Numbered from the stretch's first letter, positions 8,548 through 17,010 are shown. The stretch is DNA of 64,000 nt from Flavobacteriales bacterium UBA5081 (GCA_002415785.1 DIAJ01000003.1:62001-126000), one strand, 5' to 3'. Notes: generated by a model not told the origin, from the letters alone. Numbers and translations: made by a program.

Positions 8548-8670
8548 AATAAACTAAAATCCCTCCTCAAAATCCAACTCCTTATTCGGACCCCAAAAGT
8601 GCTTGTCAAAATCTTGAATTTGGTCGTCGATTACGACAATATTTTCCGCTTCCAGTTGGTCTTGCATGGG
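8548..8670. repeat. Left copy of 123-bp direct repeat derived from atl 3' end
   Basis: Aligns without gaps to 10571-10693, with about nine mismatches (roughly 93% identity). The right copy is the 3' end of the intact alkyltransferase-like gene. The two copies bound a ~2.0-kb unit with a 50-codon frame and the T9SS protein gene. Confidence 0.9.
8554..8667 (-). pseudogene. Truncated 3' fragment of the alkyltransferase-like gene
   Basis: Encodes only the last 37 residues of the ATL protein (MQDQLEAENIVV, then DFDKHFWGPNKELDFEEGF) and the same stop codon as the intact gene at 10577. The frame is intact and several differences are silent or conservative. There is no start region, MGMT core or PxHRV motif, so it cannot be functional. 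It records a duplication of the atl 3' end. Confidence 0.85.
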
Positions 8671-8748
8671 TGGATTTAAATGGTTAAATTAATGTCGATA
8701 AAATTGACCCAATTTCTACAATAAATTCAATGTAAAAATTACAGCTTT

Positions 8749-8901
8749 ATGAATGTTAATTTGCAAAAGCAACCTTTTAACAGAGATGAAGTCTTAAGTA
8801 CAGAAGATCGAGACATCACCATATTTATGCAAACCGATCAAGGCATTATAGGAGGCATGACTTATCGCTTAGATCCCGATTTAGAAATATATACGATATA
8901 A
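8749..8901 (+). CDS. Possible small protein, 50 residues, unknown
   Basis: An ATG-started frame of 50 codons, reading MNVNLQKQPFNRDEV at the N terminus and MTYRLDPDLEIYTI at the C terminus, ends in TAA directly before the GTG/ATG cluster of the T9SS gene. The composition looks protein-like, not random, and the abutting stop suggests translational coupling. It could instead be a remnant of a longer gene. I see no known domain. Confidence 0.35.
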   Translation: MNVNLQKQPFNRDEVLSTEDRDITIFMQTDQGIIGGMTYRLDPDLEIYTI

Positions 8902-8904
8902 GTG

Positions 8905-10575
8905 ATGAAAAAATTATTCCCACTTTTAGGGTTAAGTATCTTTTTTGCCATAAATTTTGTTCAAGCGCAACAGCCGGGTTGTTTTTCTCGGTTAGATTCA
9001 ATTATGCCTTTGGCATACAATATTCATCTTGATAGTAGAGACATAGAAGTAGACAGTAAAGATAATTACTATATAACTGGAGGTCGAATGTCTGATACAA
9101 TGTTTTATAATGGAAACATTATAGTTGCTGAAGGCTTAATTTATTTGACTAAATTTAATAAAAATCATCACCTAATTTGGAACATTACAAACACTACAAA
9201 CGATGCGGGATTTGGAGAAACCATTGCAATAGATCATAAGAATAATGTTATAGTAGGTGGTTATTATTCCCAAAGTCTTACTTTCGGTAAAGACACCTTG
9301 TCTAGTCAAAACGGTAGCTTTAACAATGCCTTTATTTCAAAATTCAAACCTGATGGAATACACCTTTGGAGCAAGAGAGTACATACACCCGGCTTATTTT
9401 CTGATGGGAGGATTACTTCTCTATCTACAGATGGCTTAGGAAATATCTATTTCGGAGGCATTTTTGGAGGCAGTATGATCTTTGGGCAAGACAGCATACA
9501 AACTTGGGGGTATGGTGACAATTATTGGGGAAAAATGGACTCTACGGGCAATATACAATGGATTAAAGCAGCCGGTAGCGAAGCAATTGAAATTGGCGTT
9601 AATGTAGCCGCTGACTCTATCGGTAACCTTTATGTTTTAGGAAGTGTAAATAACAGTTATGACTCAACTTACATAGATAATTTTCTAAACTTTAATGGGA
9701 TTGGATTTATAGCAAAATATTCACCAAGCGGGCAAATGAAGTGGTTAAAAGGAGCAGAAAAAGGTGAGTTTTCCATGGGCATAAGATCAACTGACGGTAA
9801 GATTCAGACGAGAAATGGAGTAGTAATAGCTTCAGGACCTATGTTCGATTATAGTGACAGTAACATAGTTTCAATTGCAGGAGCTCAAACAAACATTGAT
9901 TCAAATTCAAGAAAGCCGGCTTTTGTTTTAAAAATGGATACTGCCGGAAATGGGATATGGCTGAAAGAAGCCATACGAACATATTATGATGTAGATGTAA
10001 TGGGTGTAGCTATTAAAAGCAATGGAGATATTGCATTAACAACACATAATGGATATTATGTAGAGGAAGACTCCTTATCAGGTCTTACTTACCGTTCTCC
10101 GGTTTACCTCACCTTAGATGGAAACAGTGGGCAGGTTTTAAATTACTGTTATCCAAAACAACCCGGTAACGGTACTTATTTAAGTCGAAGTATTACCCTT
10201 CTTAATGATACCATATTGGCTACCGGTTCTTTTGACCGGCAAATAAATGGGCATCGCAGAATATTTATTGCCAAAGTGGGATTAAATACAGTTGGAATTG
10301 AGAATTATGATTTAGCTCCTCAAAGTATTGTTTTATATCCAAACCCCACTAATAATGGAAGGTTTACGCTTGATATAAGTAATACAGAAGGTGTTGAATT
10401 TAATCAATTAACTATTTTTAATGTAAACGGTCAGCTTATGCATTCCAAAAAACTGGAAAGAAAAACAAATTACAATAAAATTGAGCTTCAATTAAATAAC
10501 TTTTCAAAAGGCATCTATTTTTTATCTTTACAACACTCAAAAGGTAGAATAACAAAAAAATTGATTGTTCAATAA
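8905..10575 (+). CDS. T9SS-secreted beta-propeller-like protein
   Basis: A 556-residue protein from ATG 8905; a GTG one codon earlier is possible. It has a signal peptide ending VQAQ (about residue 22), then repeated blocks of the type GNIYFGGIFGGSM / DSTGNIQWIKAAG / GNLYVLGS that fit a seven-blade-like propeller or SBBP repeat. The last ~85 residues are a type A sorting domain: IVLYPNPTNNGRFTLDIS, then GIYFLSLQH and KKLIVQ. The protein is therefore exported by Sec and then by the type IX system to the surface or medium. It ends one base before the atl stop, convergently. The gene lies between the two atl-derived repeats. Confidence 0.85.
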   Translation: MKKLFPLLGLSIFFAINFVQAQQPGCFSRLDSIMPLAYNIHLDSRDIEVDSKDNYYITGGRMSDTMFYNGNIIVAEGLIYLTKFNKNHHLIWNITNTTNDAGFGETIAIDHKNNVIVGGYYSQSLTFGKDTLSSQNGSFNNAFISKFKPDGIHLWSKRVHTPGLFSDGRITSLSTDGLGNIYFGGIFGGSMIFGQDSIQTWGYGDNYWGKMDSTGNIQWIKAAGSEAIEIGVNVAADSIGNLYVLGSVNNSYDSTYIDNFLNFNGIGFIAKYSPSGQMKWLKGAEKGEFSMGIRSTDGKIQTRNGVVIASGPMFDYSDSNIVSIAGAQTNIDSNSRKPAFVLKMDTAGNGIWLKEAIRTYYDVDVMGVAIKSNGDIALTTHNGYYVEEDSLSGLTYRSPVYLTLDGNSGQVLNYCYPKQPGNGTYLSRSITLLNDTILATGSFDRQINGHRRIFIAKVGLNTVGIENYDLAPQSIVLYPNPTNNGRFTLDISNTEGVEFNQLTIFNVNGQLMHSKKLERKTNYNKIELQLNNFSKGIYFLSLQHSKGRITKKLIVQ

Positions 10576-10693
10576 ACTAAAATCCCTCCTCAAAATCCAA
10601 CTCCTTATTCGGATCCCAAAAGTGCTTGTCAAAATCTTGAATTTGGTCGTCTTTTACCACAATATTTTCTGCTTCCAATTGAGTTTGCATGGG
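10571..10693. repeat. Right copy of 123-bp direct repeat (3' end of intact atl)
   Basis: The 3' end of the atl gene plus the last bases of the T9SS gene. It matches 8548-8670 in the same orientation without gaps. Homologous exchange between the copies would remove the 2,023-bp unit. Confidence 0.9.
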
Positions 10694-10948
10694 AGTACTC
10701 TGCGGAAAATGGTGTTTTCCACTTAGCATTCCTAAGCGATTCACTACCCGATGTGCCGGCACGTATTCTTTTTGTCCGTGTGCTGCATTCATCGCCCAGC
10801 CTACCATTCGGGCTCCGCCTTTTCTACCCAAGTAATTGGCAATGGCACCATAGCTAGTTACCCTGCCTTTTGGAACCAAGCGAACGACCTGATACACCAT
10901 TTCAAAAAAATCTCGGTTTTTCTCGCTAATCTTTTGGGGCTTTACCAT
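10577..10948 (-). CDS. Alkyltransferase-like protein (MGMT family, no catalytic Cys)
   Basis: A 123-residue protein of the MGMT DNA-binding domain family. KGRVTSYGAIANYLG and GGARMVGWAM match the helix-turn-helix and arginine-finger region. In the active-site motif the cysteine is replaced: PAHRV at residues 64-68. Proteins of this kind (ATLs) bind O6-alkylguanine and flag it for nucleotide excision repair instead of transferring the alkyl group. The first codons overlap the end of trmB by 23 bases on the same strand. A fragment of its 3' end is duplicated 2 kb downstream. Confidence 0.9.
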   Translation of the reverse strand: MVKPQKISEKNRDFFEMVYQVVRLVPKGRVTSYGAIANYLGRKGGARMVGWAMNAAHGQKEYVPAHRVVNRLGMLSGKHHFPQSTPMQTQLEAENIVVKDDQIQDFDKHFWDPNKELDFEEGF

Positions 10949-11633
10949 GAGGTTTAAATTTCAGATAGTGAATCTTATGTCCTTTAGCCGTAAACAACTT
11001 TTCATAGTGCGTTTTGATACTCAAGATCTCACGAGTAGTTTCATCAAAGTCTTCGATCTTTTCGCCGTATAAATCATCGGTTGCTTCTAAAATTTCATAG
11101 CCGTGACGCTTCACCTCTTCCAAACTATAATTGTAAAAGAAGTTATTGTCGGTTTTTAAGTGAATGGTGCCGTCTTCTTTTAAAAACTGTAAATAGCGCT
11201 TGATAAAAAGAGGACCGGTTAAGCGCTTCTTCTCTTGTCGGTCTTTTGGCTGTGGGTCTGGAAAAGTAATCCAAATTTCATCCACTTCATCTTTGGCAAA
11301 ACAACCTTCAATAAACTCAATTCGCGTACGCAAAAAAGCTACATTAGCAATATTTTCCTCCAGAGCCGTCTTCGCACCACGCCACATTCTTGCACCTTTA
11401 ATGTCTACTCCAATGTAATTTCGCTCGGGAAATTTTTGAGCCATGCCCACACTGTATTCTCCTTTTCCACAACCCAATTCTAAAATCAGCGGATGGTCGT
11501 TTTTAAAAAATTCCGATTTCCACTTTCCTTTCATTTTATAATCTGCCCGAAAAACCTCTTCGAGCTTGGGCTCAAAAACATTGGCGAAGGTTTTCATCTC
11601 CGCAAAGTGCTCTAACTTTCTTTTACCTGCCAT
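10926..11633 (-). CDS. trmB: tRNA (guanine-N7-)-methyltransferase TrmB
   Basis: A 235-residue SAM-dependent methyltransferase that makes m7G46 in tRNA variable loops. The SAM-binding motif LELGCGKGEYSVGMA lies near residues 50-64, and IWITFPDPQPKDRQEKKR near 120-138 is the TrmB hallmark. Length is normal for the Bacteroidota form. It starts 3 bp after the stop of the M1 peptidase gene and overlaps atl at its end, so the three are probably co-transcribed. Confidence 0.95.
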   Translation of the reverse strand: MAGKRKLEHFAEMKTFANVFEPKLEEVFRADYKMKGKWKSEFFKNDHPLILELGCGKGEYSVGMAQKFPERNYIGVDIKGARMWRGAKTALEENIANVAFLRTRIEFIEGCFAKDEVDEIWITFPDPQPKDRQEKKRLTGPLFIKRYLQFLKEDGTIHLKTDNNFFYNYSLEEVKRHGYEILEATDDLYGEKIEDFDETTREILSIKTHYEKLFTAKGHKIHYLKFKPHGKAPKD

Positions 11634-11636
11634 GAT

Positions 11637-13532
11637 TTATGCTTGCGATTTACTTAAACCCAATAAATCATCTAAGGTAGAACGAGAAACCGCATGATAG
11701 TTTGGACGAGCTTTTTGGTAAATGGTCAAGGCTCGCTTTTTTCCTTCCTCCGATTTCAAAATTGCTTTGTAAATCGGTACTAAGAATTTTCTTCTGCCTA
11801 CCTCAACTAAAAAGTTTTCGGTGGCCACTTTAGCTGCTTGGTAGTTGTTTGGAATTACTTTCTCAAACCATGCGGCTTGAATTTCTGAGTTACCGCTATT
11901 TGTGAAATTAAATGCCTCATCAAGTGCAGTCATTTGATCAACTGAAAGAGTGTCCGGCAACAAACGCACAAAGTGAAGCCATTCAGGCGTCATCCAATAC
12001 TCCGTTTCTAAAGTGGATGCTTCTTTTCCTCCTTTCCAGTCTGTCAATTGTGCTTCTACCGCTTTAAACTTAGTCGATTCTATGTCCGGGCAGTTGTCGG
12101 GCAAACCCGGTTTAAAAATCCACTCTTCCAAGCGAATTGACTTTTTCCATGCTTCGTTTTCGCTTAACAACTCTTCATTGATGTACTCCACAAATGCGTC
12201 GGTTGTCATTACTTCAAAAGCAAAGTTGTTGAAGTAGGTATTTAAGAAGGCATCCCATTTTTCACGTCCAACGGTTTCTTCGATCAAACGAAGCAAAAAG
12301 AATCCTTTATCATAAGGTATTCCGGTTAAACCATCATCCGGATCACGACCTTCCAAATCTACTTTTAATCTGGTATCGTTTAAACGACCTTCGCTTTTCA
12401 GCCAATCAATTTCTTCCAATAAATCTTGGTAAGACAATATCGCCAACATATTGGCAAAGTCTTTCCCATAGATTTCTTCCATAATTCGGTTTTCAAAGTA
12501 AACAGTAAAGCCTTCGTTTAGCCAAATGTCTTCCCAATTAGCATTGGTCACTAAATTACCGGACCAAGAGTGGGCTAATTCATGAGCGATTAGTGCGGTT
12601 AGTGAACGATCCCCTGCAATAATGGTGGGCGTAGCAAAAGTCAAACGCGGATTCTCCATTCCACCAAAAGGGAAAGAAGGTGGCAATACAATCACATCGT
12701 ATTTACCCCAACGGTAATCTCCATAAAGCGCTTCAGCGGTGTCTACCATATTTTGCATTTCAGCAAACTCATAAGCTGCAGCTTCGATGACAGAAGGCTC
12801 AGCATAAACACCTGTGACCTCCCCAATTTTAGCATATTCCAATTTACCTACTGCCAAAGCCATTAAATAAGAAGGCACCGGCTGATCCATCGTAAATTTA
12901 TAAGCACCATTAGCACTTACTTCGGTAGGATTCTCGGCACTCATCAAAGCCATCATTCCTTCCGGAACTTTAACATTTGCTTCATAGCTAAAACGAATTC
13001 CCGGGCTATCTTGGCAAGGCAACCAAGTACGCGCCAAAATGGCTTGCGATTGGGTGAACAAAAAGGGATGGGTTTTATCCGCTGTTTGCTGTGGGTCTAA
13101 AAACTGTAGCGCATCAGCTCCCTTGGTCGTATGGTATTTTATACTCACTCTTTGGGTTTCCGCCTGAATGGGAATGGCCAATTTGCTGCCTAAAATATCT
13201 TCTTCCGGATGTAAAACAAATGTACTTGCTTGCTCTGCACCATCAAGCCTTACTTCTTCAATGTTCAAGTTCTTCGTATCAAAGTAAATGGTGTCAACCC
13301 CGGAAATGTTTTCAATGTCCCAATTGGCAGTTGCCATAATTCGCTTGGCTTCAAAATCAACATCTGCTTGCCAATTTAAATGTTTTACTACGGCTTCATC
13401 AGCTCTGGCATATGAATGCGGATCGTTTTGCTTTACTTCCATTTCTTCGGTTTTTTGATCAGATTTTGATTGAGTGTCACATGCCATTAATCCTAAAACA
13501 GCAATGATTGCAAGCTTTTGTATTTTCTTCAT
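11637..13532 (-). CDS. M1-family metallopeptidase lipoprotein (LTA4 hydrolase-like)
   Basis: A 631-residue zinc aminopeptidase. A lipoprotein signal (LGLMAC, Cys18) anchors it to the envelope. The substrate-binding GGMEN box is at residues 290-294. The zinc site is HELAH (H317, E318, H321) with E340 in NEGFTVYFE. The C-terminal ~150 residues form the helical domain seen in leukotriene A4 hydrolase-type members (LVEVGRRKFLVPIYKAI). It removes N-terminal residues from peptides outside the cytoplasm. The start ATG at 13532 directly precedes the signal peptide. Confidence 0.93.
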   Translation of the reverse strand: MKKIQKLAIIAVLGLMACDTQSKSDQKTEEMEVKQNDPHSYARADEAVVKHLNWQADVDFEAKRIMATANWDIENISGVDTIYFDTKNLNIEEVRLDGAEQASTFVLHPEEDILGSKLAIPIQAETQRVSIKYHTTKGADALQFLDPQQTADKTHPFLFTQSQAILARTWLPCQDSPGIRFSYEANVKVPEGMMALMSAENPTEVSANGAYKFTMDQPVPSYLMALAVGKLEYAKIGEVTGVYAEPSVIEAAAYEFAEMQNMVDTAEALYGDYRWGKYDVIVLPPSFPFGGMENPRLTFATPTIIAGDRSLTALIAHELAHSWSGNLVTNANWEDIWLNEGFTVYFENRIMEEIYGKDFANMLAILSYQDLLEEIDWLKSEGRLNDTRLKVDLEGRDPDDGLTGIPYDKGFFLLRLIEETVGREKWDAFLNTYFNNFAFEVMTTDAFVEYINEELLSENEAWKKSIRLEEWIFKPGLPDNCPDIESTKFKAVEAQLTDWKGGKEASTLETEYWMTPEWLHFVRLLPDTLSVDQMTALDEAFNFTNSGNSEIQAAWFEKVIPNNYQAAKVATENFLVEVGRRKFLVPIYKAILKSEEGKKRALTIYQKARPNYHAVSRSTLDDLLGLSKSQA

Positions 13533-14040
13533 TTTTTTTCTGGATTGGACTGCGAATTTACAAAAAGCAAAATTGAAAGATAGTCCAAGAAAATATGAAA
13601 TATGAAACTAGAAACTTTGAAACTTTTCTCGCTGAGGCGAGAAGCGGTTCTTGTTTCGCTTGCTTATGTGTGAAAAATAACTTATAACTTCAAGTACTTT
13701 TAACTTTCTACTTCATCATTAGGCTTTCATCCTTTTTCCAATTTACTCTCTCCTCTATCAGCGCAGCGGTCTATACTCTTTACTCTATTCTCTAAAATAA
13801 ACTTCGCTCTCTTTGCGGACTTAGCGCCTCTGCGGTTAAAAAACTTCAAACTTTAAGTACTTCGAACTTTAGGCACTTCAAACTTCTCCCCTCTAACAGC
13901 GAAGCGGTCTTTTCTCTATACTCTGATAATCTAAAAATACAATTAAGATTCACTTAACACCAACTTAAGACAAATGTAAATCCGACTTAACTCAAGAGCC
14001 ATAGCAACTTTATACATTTGCTTAAAATTAAAAGAGCTTT
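13533..14040. other. Intergenic region with decayed dispersed repeats
   Basis: No gene is visible. It holds low-complexity TTT/CTCT tracts and short repeated phrases: CTCGCTGAGGCGAGAAGCGG at 13628-13647, with an exact copy at 48321-48340, and AGCGAAGCGGTCT-like motifs near 13760 and 13900 that recur near 48460. TTTGCGGACTTAGCGCCTCT near 13820 is another interspersed phrase. The right end carries the promoter region of the next gene. Confidence 0.6.
13952..14020 (+). promoter_or_regulatory. Promoter region with 11-bp TTAA repeats and TACATTTG -7 box
   Basis: On the lower strand TCTTAAG-TTGG-TGTTAAG forms a 7+4+7 direct repeat (about 13952-13970). TACATTTG at 14013-14020 fits the Bacteroidota -7 element TAnnTTTG, 20 bp before the start codon. 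The repeat is farther from the -7 box than in the other cases, so PhoB-type control here is weakly supported. Confidence 0.4.
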
Positions 14041-14361
14041 ATGCGTAAATCATTGTTTTTAGGACTGCTTTTCGGAATCATTAGCTTAACTTCCTTTGCA
14101 GGTGGAAATGCTAAAGTGAGCAAGGTAGAAGGAACTATTACCGATCGACAAGGAAATCCATTAGCTGGTGCAAAAGTGCTTGTGAAGGATTTACAAAAAG
14201 TGGTTTACACAGATTTCGACGGCAACTTTGTGCTTGAAGATATTGCTGCCTCTGAACATCAAATTGAAGTAAGTCACCTTTCTTTTGAAGAAATTGAAAC
14301 TAAGGTTGATTTTAGCCAAGAAGACAACTCTTTCTTGGCTTTTCAACTTCGTTCAAGATAA
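14041..14361 (+). CDS. Exported single carboxypeptidase-regulatory-like domain protein
   Basis: A 106-residue protein: a signal peptide (about residues 1-20, ending TSFAG), then one CarboxypepD_reg-like beta-sandwich domain (VEGTITDRQGNPLAGAKVLV, then DFDGNFVLEDI and HLSFEEIETKVDF). This domain usually forms the N terminus of SusC-type TonB receptors; here it stands alone, with no plug or barrel. It may be a free periplasmic or surface module, or the remains of a receptor. A stem-loop terminator follows directly. Confidence 0.8.
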   Translation: MRKSLFLGLLFGIISLTSFAGGNAKVSKVEGTITDRQGNPLAGAKVLVKDLQKVVYTDFDGNFVLEDIAASEHQIEVSHLSFEEIETKVDFSQEDNSFLAFQLRSR

Positions 14362-14397
14362 TTCTACATTTTTCATCATCTTAGTATAACTTAGTAT

Positions 14398-14425
14398 AAG
14401 CTGTCCCCCCGGGCAGCTTTTTTTT
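14398..14425 (+). terminator. Rho-independent terminator
   Basis: AGCTG(T)CCC pairs with GGGCAGCT (one bulged base) and runs into eight T residues. It closes the short transcript and also lies at the 3' end of the convergent repeat-protein gene. Confidence 0.75.
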
Positions 14426-14427
14426 GT

Positions 14428-16305
14428 TTATCTACTCAACAACACCTTTTCTTCTTTAACTCCCAACCTAAACAAATAAAGCCCATCTGCATAATTGCTT
14501 AGATCAACTTTGTTTGCGCCGCTGTTTAACCGAAGTTCTTGTACCAACATTCCTCTAGCATTGTATATTCTTAAAAGATCATTCGCATTCACTTTTTGAA
14601 CCTCAACCGTAACAACTCCTTGCGAAGGAATTGGATAAACACTAAAGTTATTATCGTTTTGCTTTGCTTCATTTAAACCAACTGTTGTACAGTTCTTTGT
14701 ATCACCACTAAACTGCCATGATGATTGATTAATCAATTGTTGTCGAGCAGAATCTCCCAGACAATACTCCAAACCTGCGCCACCGAATACAACTCCACTT
14801 TGGTGGGGTTTTGACTGCCAAGCAATAAGAATGCTATCATAGTTTTGAATGGATAAACCGGAATTGTTAAATAAATTCCCCATATTATATAAAGTAGAAA
14901 TATCCCAGTTTGATAGATTTTGGTCAAAATGACTTGCATTAAAGAACATTGCTCCCATATTTGTTACCGAAGATACATCCCAACTGCTTAATGGCTGATT
15001 AAAAGAATAAGCTTGATAAAACATCAGTGACATACTGGTTACCGAAGACACATCCCAACTGTCAATCTGCCCATTAAAAGAAAAGGCGTTATAAAACATA
15101 TCTCCCATATCAGTTACAGCGGATACATCCCAAGTACCTATGGATTGATTAAACGAAGCGGCGCCTCTAAACATCCTATGCATTGTGGTTACTGATGATA
15201 CATCCCAATTGCCAATCGGCTGGTTAAAGGAAATAGCTCCGGCAAACATTCTCTCCATAGTAGTAACTGATGATACATCCCAATTACCAATCAGCTGATT
15301 AAATGACCTAGCACTTCGAAACAATCTATACATTGTGGTTACAGAAGACACATCCCAATTGCCGATCGGCTGATTAAAGGAATCAGCATAATAAAACATA
15401 CGTTCCATAGTAGTTACTGAAGATACATCCCAATTGCCGATCGGCTGATTAAAGGAATCAGCCCATTCAAACATACGTTCCATAGTGGTTACTGAAGATA
15501 CATCCCAATTGCCAATAGGTTGATTAAAGGATCTAGCTCCCTCAAACATACTCTCCATAGTAGTAACAGATGATACATCCCAATTTCCGATGGCTTGATT
15601 AAAGGGCGAAAAATCATTAAATGGACTGTTAAACATGCCTTCCATATTCGTTACCGAAGACACGTCCCAACTATCAATCGCCGAATTAAATTTTGATTGT
15701 GCAAACATACTTTTCATATTCCTTACCGAAGATACATCCCAGGCATTTAATGAAACACTAAAGGAGTCTGTATGCATAAACATTTCACTCATGTTCTCTA
15801 CAGCAGACACATCCCACTGATTAATTATACTGTCTTTAAAGTTTCTTGCATTGTAAAACATGCGTGACATATTCCTTACACTATCTAATCGAGGTAAATC
15901 CGTAGCCTCAAATTGACGCAGCGATCTGCAATGGGCAAAAGCATTTGACATATCTTTCCAATAGGTAGTTCCCCATTGTGTTACGGTTAATAACTTTTGT
16001 TTATTTTTAATAACTATTCGCGGATAATTTCCTCTTATGCGAATACTTACCGTATCGCCTAAAGAATAATAATGGGTGGCATTGCCCTGAACTCCTAAAG
16101 TATCAAACACTCCATCATTTTCCCAATCAATGTCGTAATTGTAGGCGTAATTGGTATCGGTTAAAATGGTCACCGAAGAATCATAAGTCGGATAATCATA
16201 TGCATGCCACTTGGTAACAAAATGCGTAGAATCCTTTTGAGCGCTTAATTGGTTTGAAAATAGAATAGGTAGTAAAAATGTCAAAAAACAAGTAGACTTT
16301 CTCAT
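14428..16305 (-). CDS. BspA-like (DUF285) repeat surface protein with T9SS tail
   Basis: A 625-residue secreted protein. After a signal peptide (ending QLSAQ) and ~110 residues with a beta-sandwich look, thirteen 25-residue units begin WDVSSVTxM and continue xxMFxxAxSFNQPIGN, the DUF285/BspA leucine-rich-like repeat. Units 4-9 are almost identical, showing recent tandem expansion at DNA level (75-bp period, about 15180-15630). The C terminus is a type A sorting domain (FSVYPIPSQGVVTVEV, then GLYLFRLG), so the protein should reach the cell surface by T9SS. Related repeats act in adhesion in other bacteria. It is probably a single-gene transcript. Confidence 0.88.
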   Translation of the reverse strand: MRKSTCFLTFLLPILFSNQLSAQKDSTHFVTKWHAYDYPTYDSSVTILTDTNYAYNYDIDWENDGVFDTLGVQGNATHYYSLGDTVSIRIRGNYPRIVIKNKQKLLTVTQWGTTYWKDMSNAFAHCRSLRQFEATDLPRLDSVRNMSRMFYNARNFKDSIINQWDVSAVENMSEMFMHTDSFSVSLNAWDVSSVRNMKSMFAQSKFNSAIDSWDVSSVTNMEGMFNSPFNDFSPFNQAIGNWDVSSVTTMESMFEGARSFNQPIGNWDVSSVTTMERMFEWADSFNQPIGNWDVSSVTTMERMFYYADSFNQPIGNWDVSSVTTMYRLFRSARSFNQLIGNWDVSSVTTMERMFAGAISFNQPIGNWDVSSVTTMHRMFRGAASFNQSIGTWDVSAVTDMGDMFYNAFSFNGQIDSWDVSSVTSMSLMFYQAYSFNQPLSSWDVSSVTNMGAMFFNASHFDQNLSNWDISTLYNMGNLFNNSGLSIQNYDSILIAWQSKPHQSGVVFGGAGLEYCLGDSARQQLINQSSWQFSGDTKNCTTVGLNEAKQNDNNFSVYPIPSQGVVTVEVQKVNANDLLRIYNARGMLVQELRLNSGANKVDLSNYADGLYLFRLGVKEEKVLLSR

Positions 16306-16452
16306 AGCACATTGATTAGCAAATCGTAAATGTAAGGATTCTTAATTTAAAGAACAAGGTTTAATAATGCTAGATGAATTCGACAGCTTTATATTTTAAC
16401 GGCTCAACAGCCAAATACTCTTTTGTCCAATCAAAAAACCTAACATCGGGAA

Positions 16453-16485
16453 TGTTAAGTTTATGTTAACTTATTCTTATCTTTG
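16453..16485 (+). promoter_or_regulatory. Promoter with PHO-box-like direct repeat
   Basis: TGTTAAG-TTTA-TGTTAAC (16453-16470) is a perfect 11-bp-spaced direct repeat. It ends 7 bp before TATCTTTG (16478-16485), a match to the TAnnTTTG -7 element. This is the spacing expected for an activator that replaces -33 recognition, as PhoB does in Proteobacteria. Confidence 0.5.
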
Positions 16486-16509
16486 TATTATCACTAATTA
16501 AGAAGAGAT

Positions 16510-16977
16510 ATGAAAAAGTTAGCAGCAGCAGTCTTCGGGCTCTTAATTTTCGGGGCGACCACTGCATACGGACAAAGTGAATTGGTTTTAGAAAACGGTC
16601 AGTACTACACAGCCGAAAAAGAATTATACAAAGGACAATACTCCAATTTCTATGAGAATGGCGCTAAAGAAGCTACCTACAGTTTGGAAAATGGCGTATT
16701 AAACGGTCAAGCTCAGTTCTACTATGAAGACGGAAGCAAAAAAGAGATCGGCTTTTACAAAGACGGTGATAAACACGGAGAGTGGATCAAATGGAATGAG
16801 AAGGGTCAGCAAGTAGGAAAAGCCAATTATTACTACGGTGATAAAGATGGTGAATGGATTATTTGGGATGACCAAGGTCAAAAAAGATATGAGCTTTATT
16901 ACGACAAAGGTGAAAAAGTTGGTACATGGAAAATGTGGAATGAAGCCGGAGAATTAGTTTCAGAAAAGGAGTATTAA
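16510..16977 (+). CDS. Exported MORN-repeat (YwqK-like) protein
   Basis: A 155-residue protein with a signal peptide (ending TTAYGQ, about residue 22) and five to six MORN_2-type units of ~23 residues, such as YENGAKEATYSLENGVLNGQ, YYEDGSKKEIGFYKDGDKHG and WDDQGQKRYELYYDKGEKVG. Databases often label these repeats YwqK-family antitoxin, but nothing here suggests a toxin. They form beta-hairpin arrays and are found on exported Bacteroidota proteins. The gene has its own promoter with a PHO-box-like repeat and a strong terminator. Confidence 0.8.
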   Translation: MKKLAAAVFGLLIFGATTAYGQSELVLENGQYYTAEKELYKGQYSNFYENGAKEATYSLENGVLNGQAQFYYEDGSKKEIGFYKDGDKHGEWIKWNEKGQQVGKANYYYGDKDGEWIIWDDQGQKRYELYYDKGEKVGTWKMWNEAGELVSEKEY

Positions 16978-17010
16978 ATCAATAGACCTTTTTGTTTTTT
17001 TGTTAACATG

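Noticed and set aside
8452..8679. 75-codon frame on the upper strand upstream of the T9SS unit
   Set aside because: It is antisense to the duplicated atl fragment; the opposite strand gives the meaningful protein match.
14041..14361. N-terminal piece of a frameshifted TonB receptor
   Set aside because: The frame ends cleanly, is followed by a good terminator, and no plug or barrel coding follows in any frame before the convergent gene.
15180..15860. Regular 75-bp repeats that could suggest a CRISPR array
   Set aside because: The units are in frame and encode the 25-residue BspA-like repeat; there are no unique spacers and no cas genes.
16510..16977. Toxin-antitoxin system antitoxin label (YwqK)
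   Set aside because: The similarity is only to generic MORN_2 repeats; there is a signal peptide and no toxin gene nearby.
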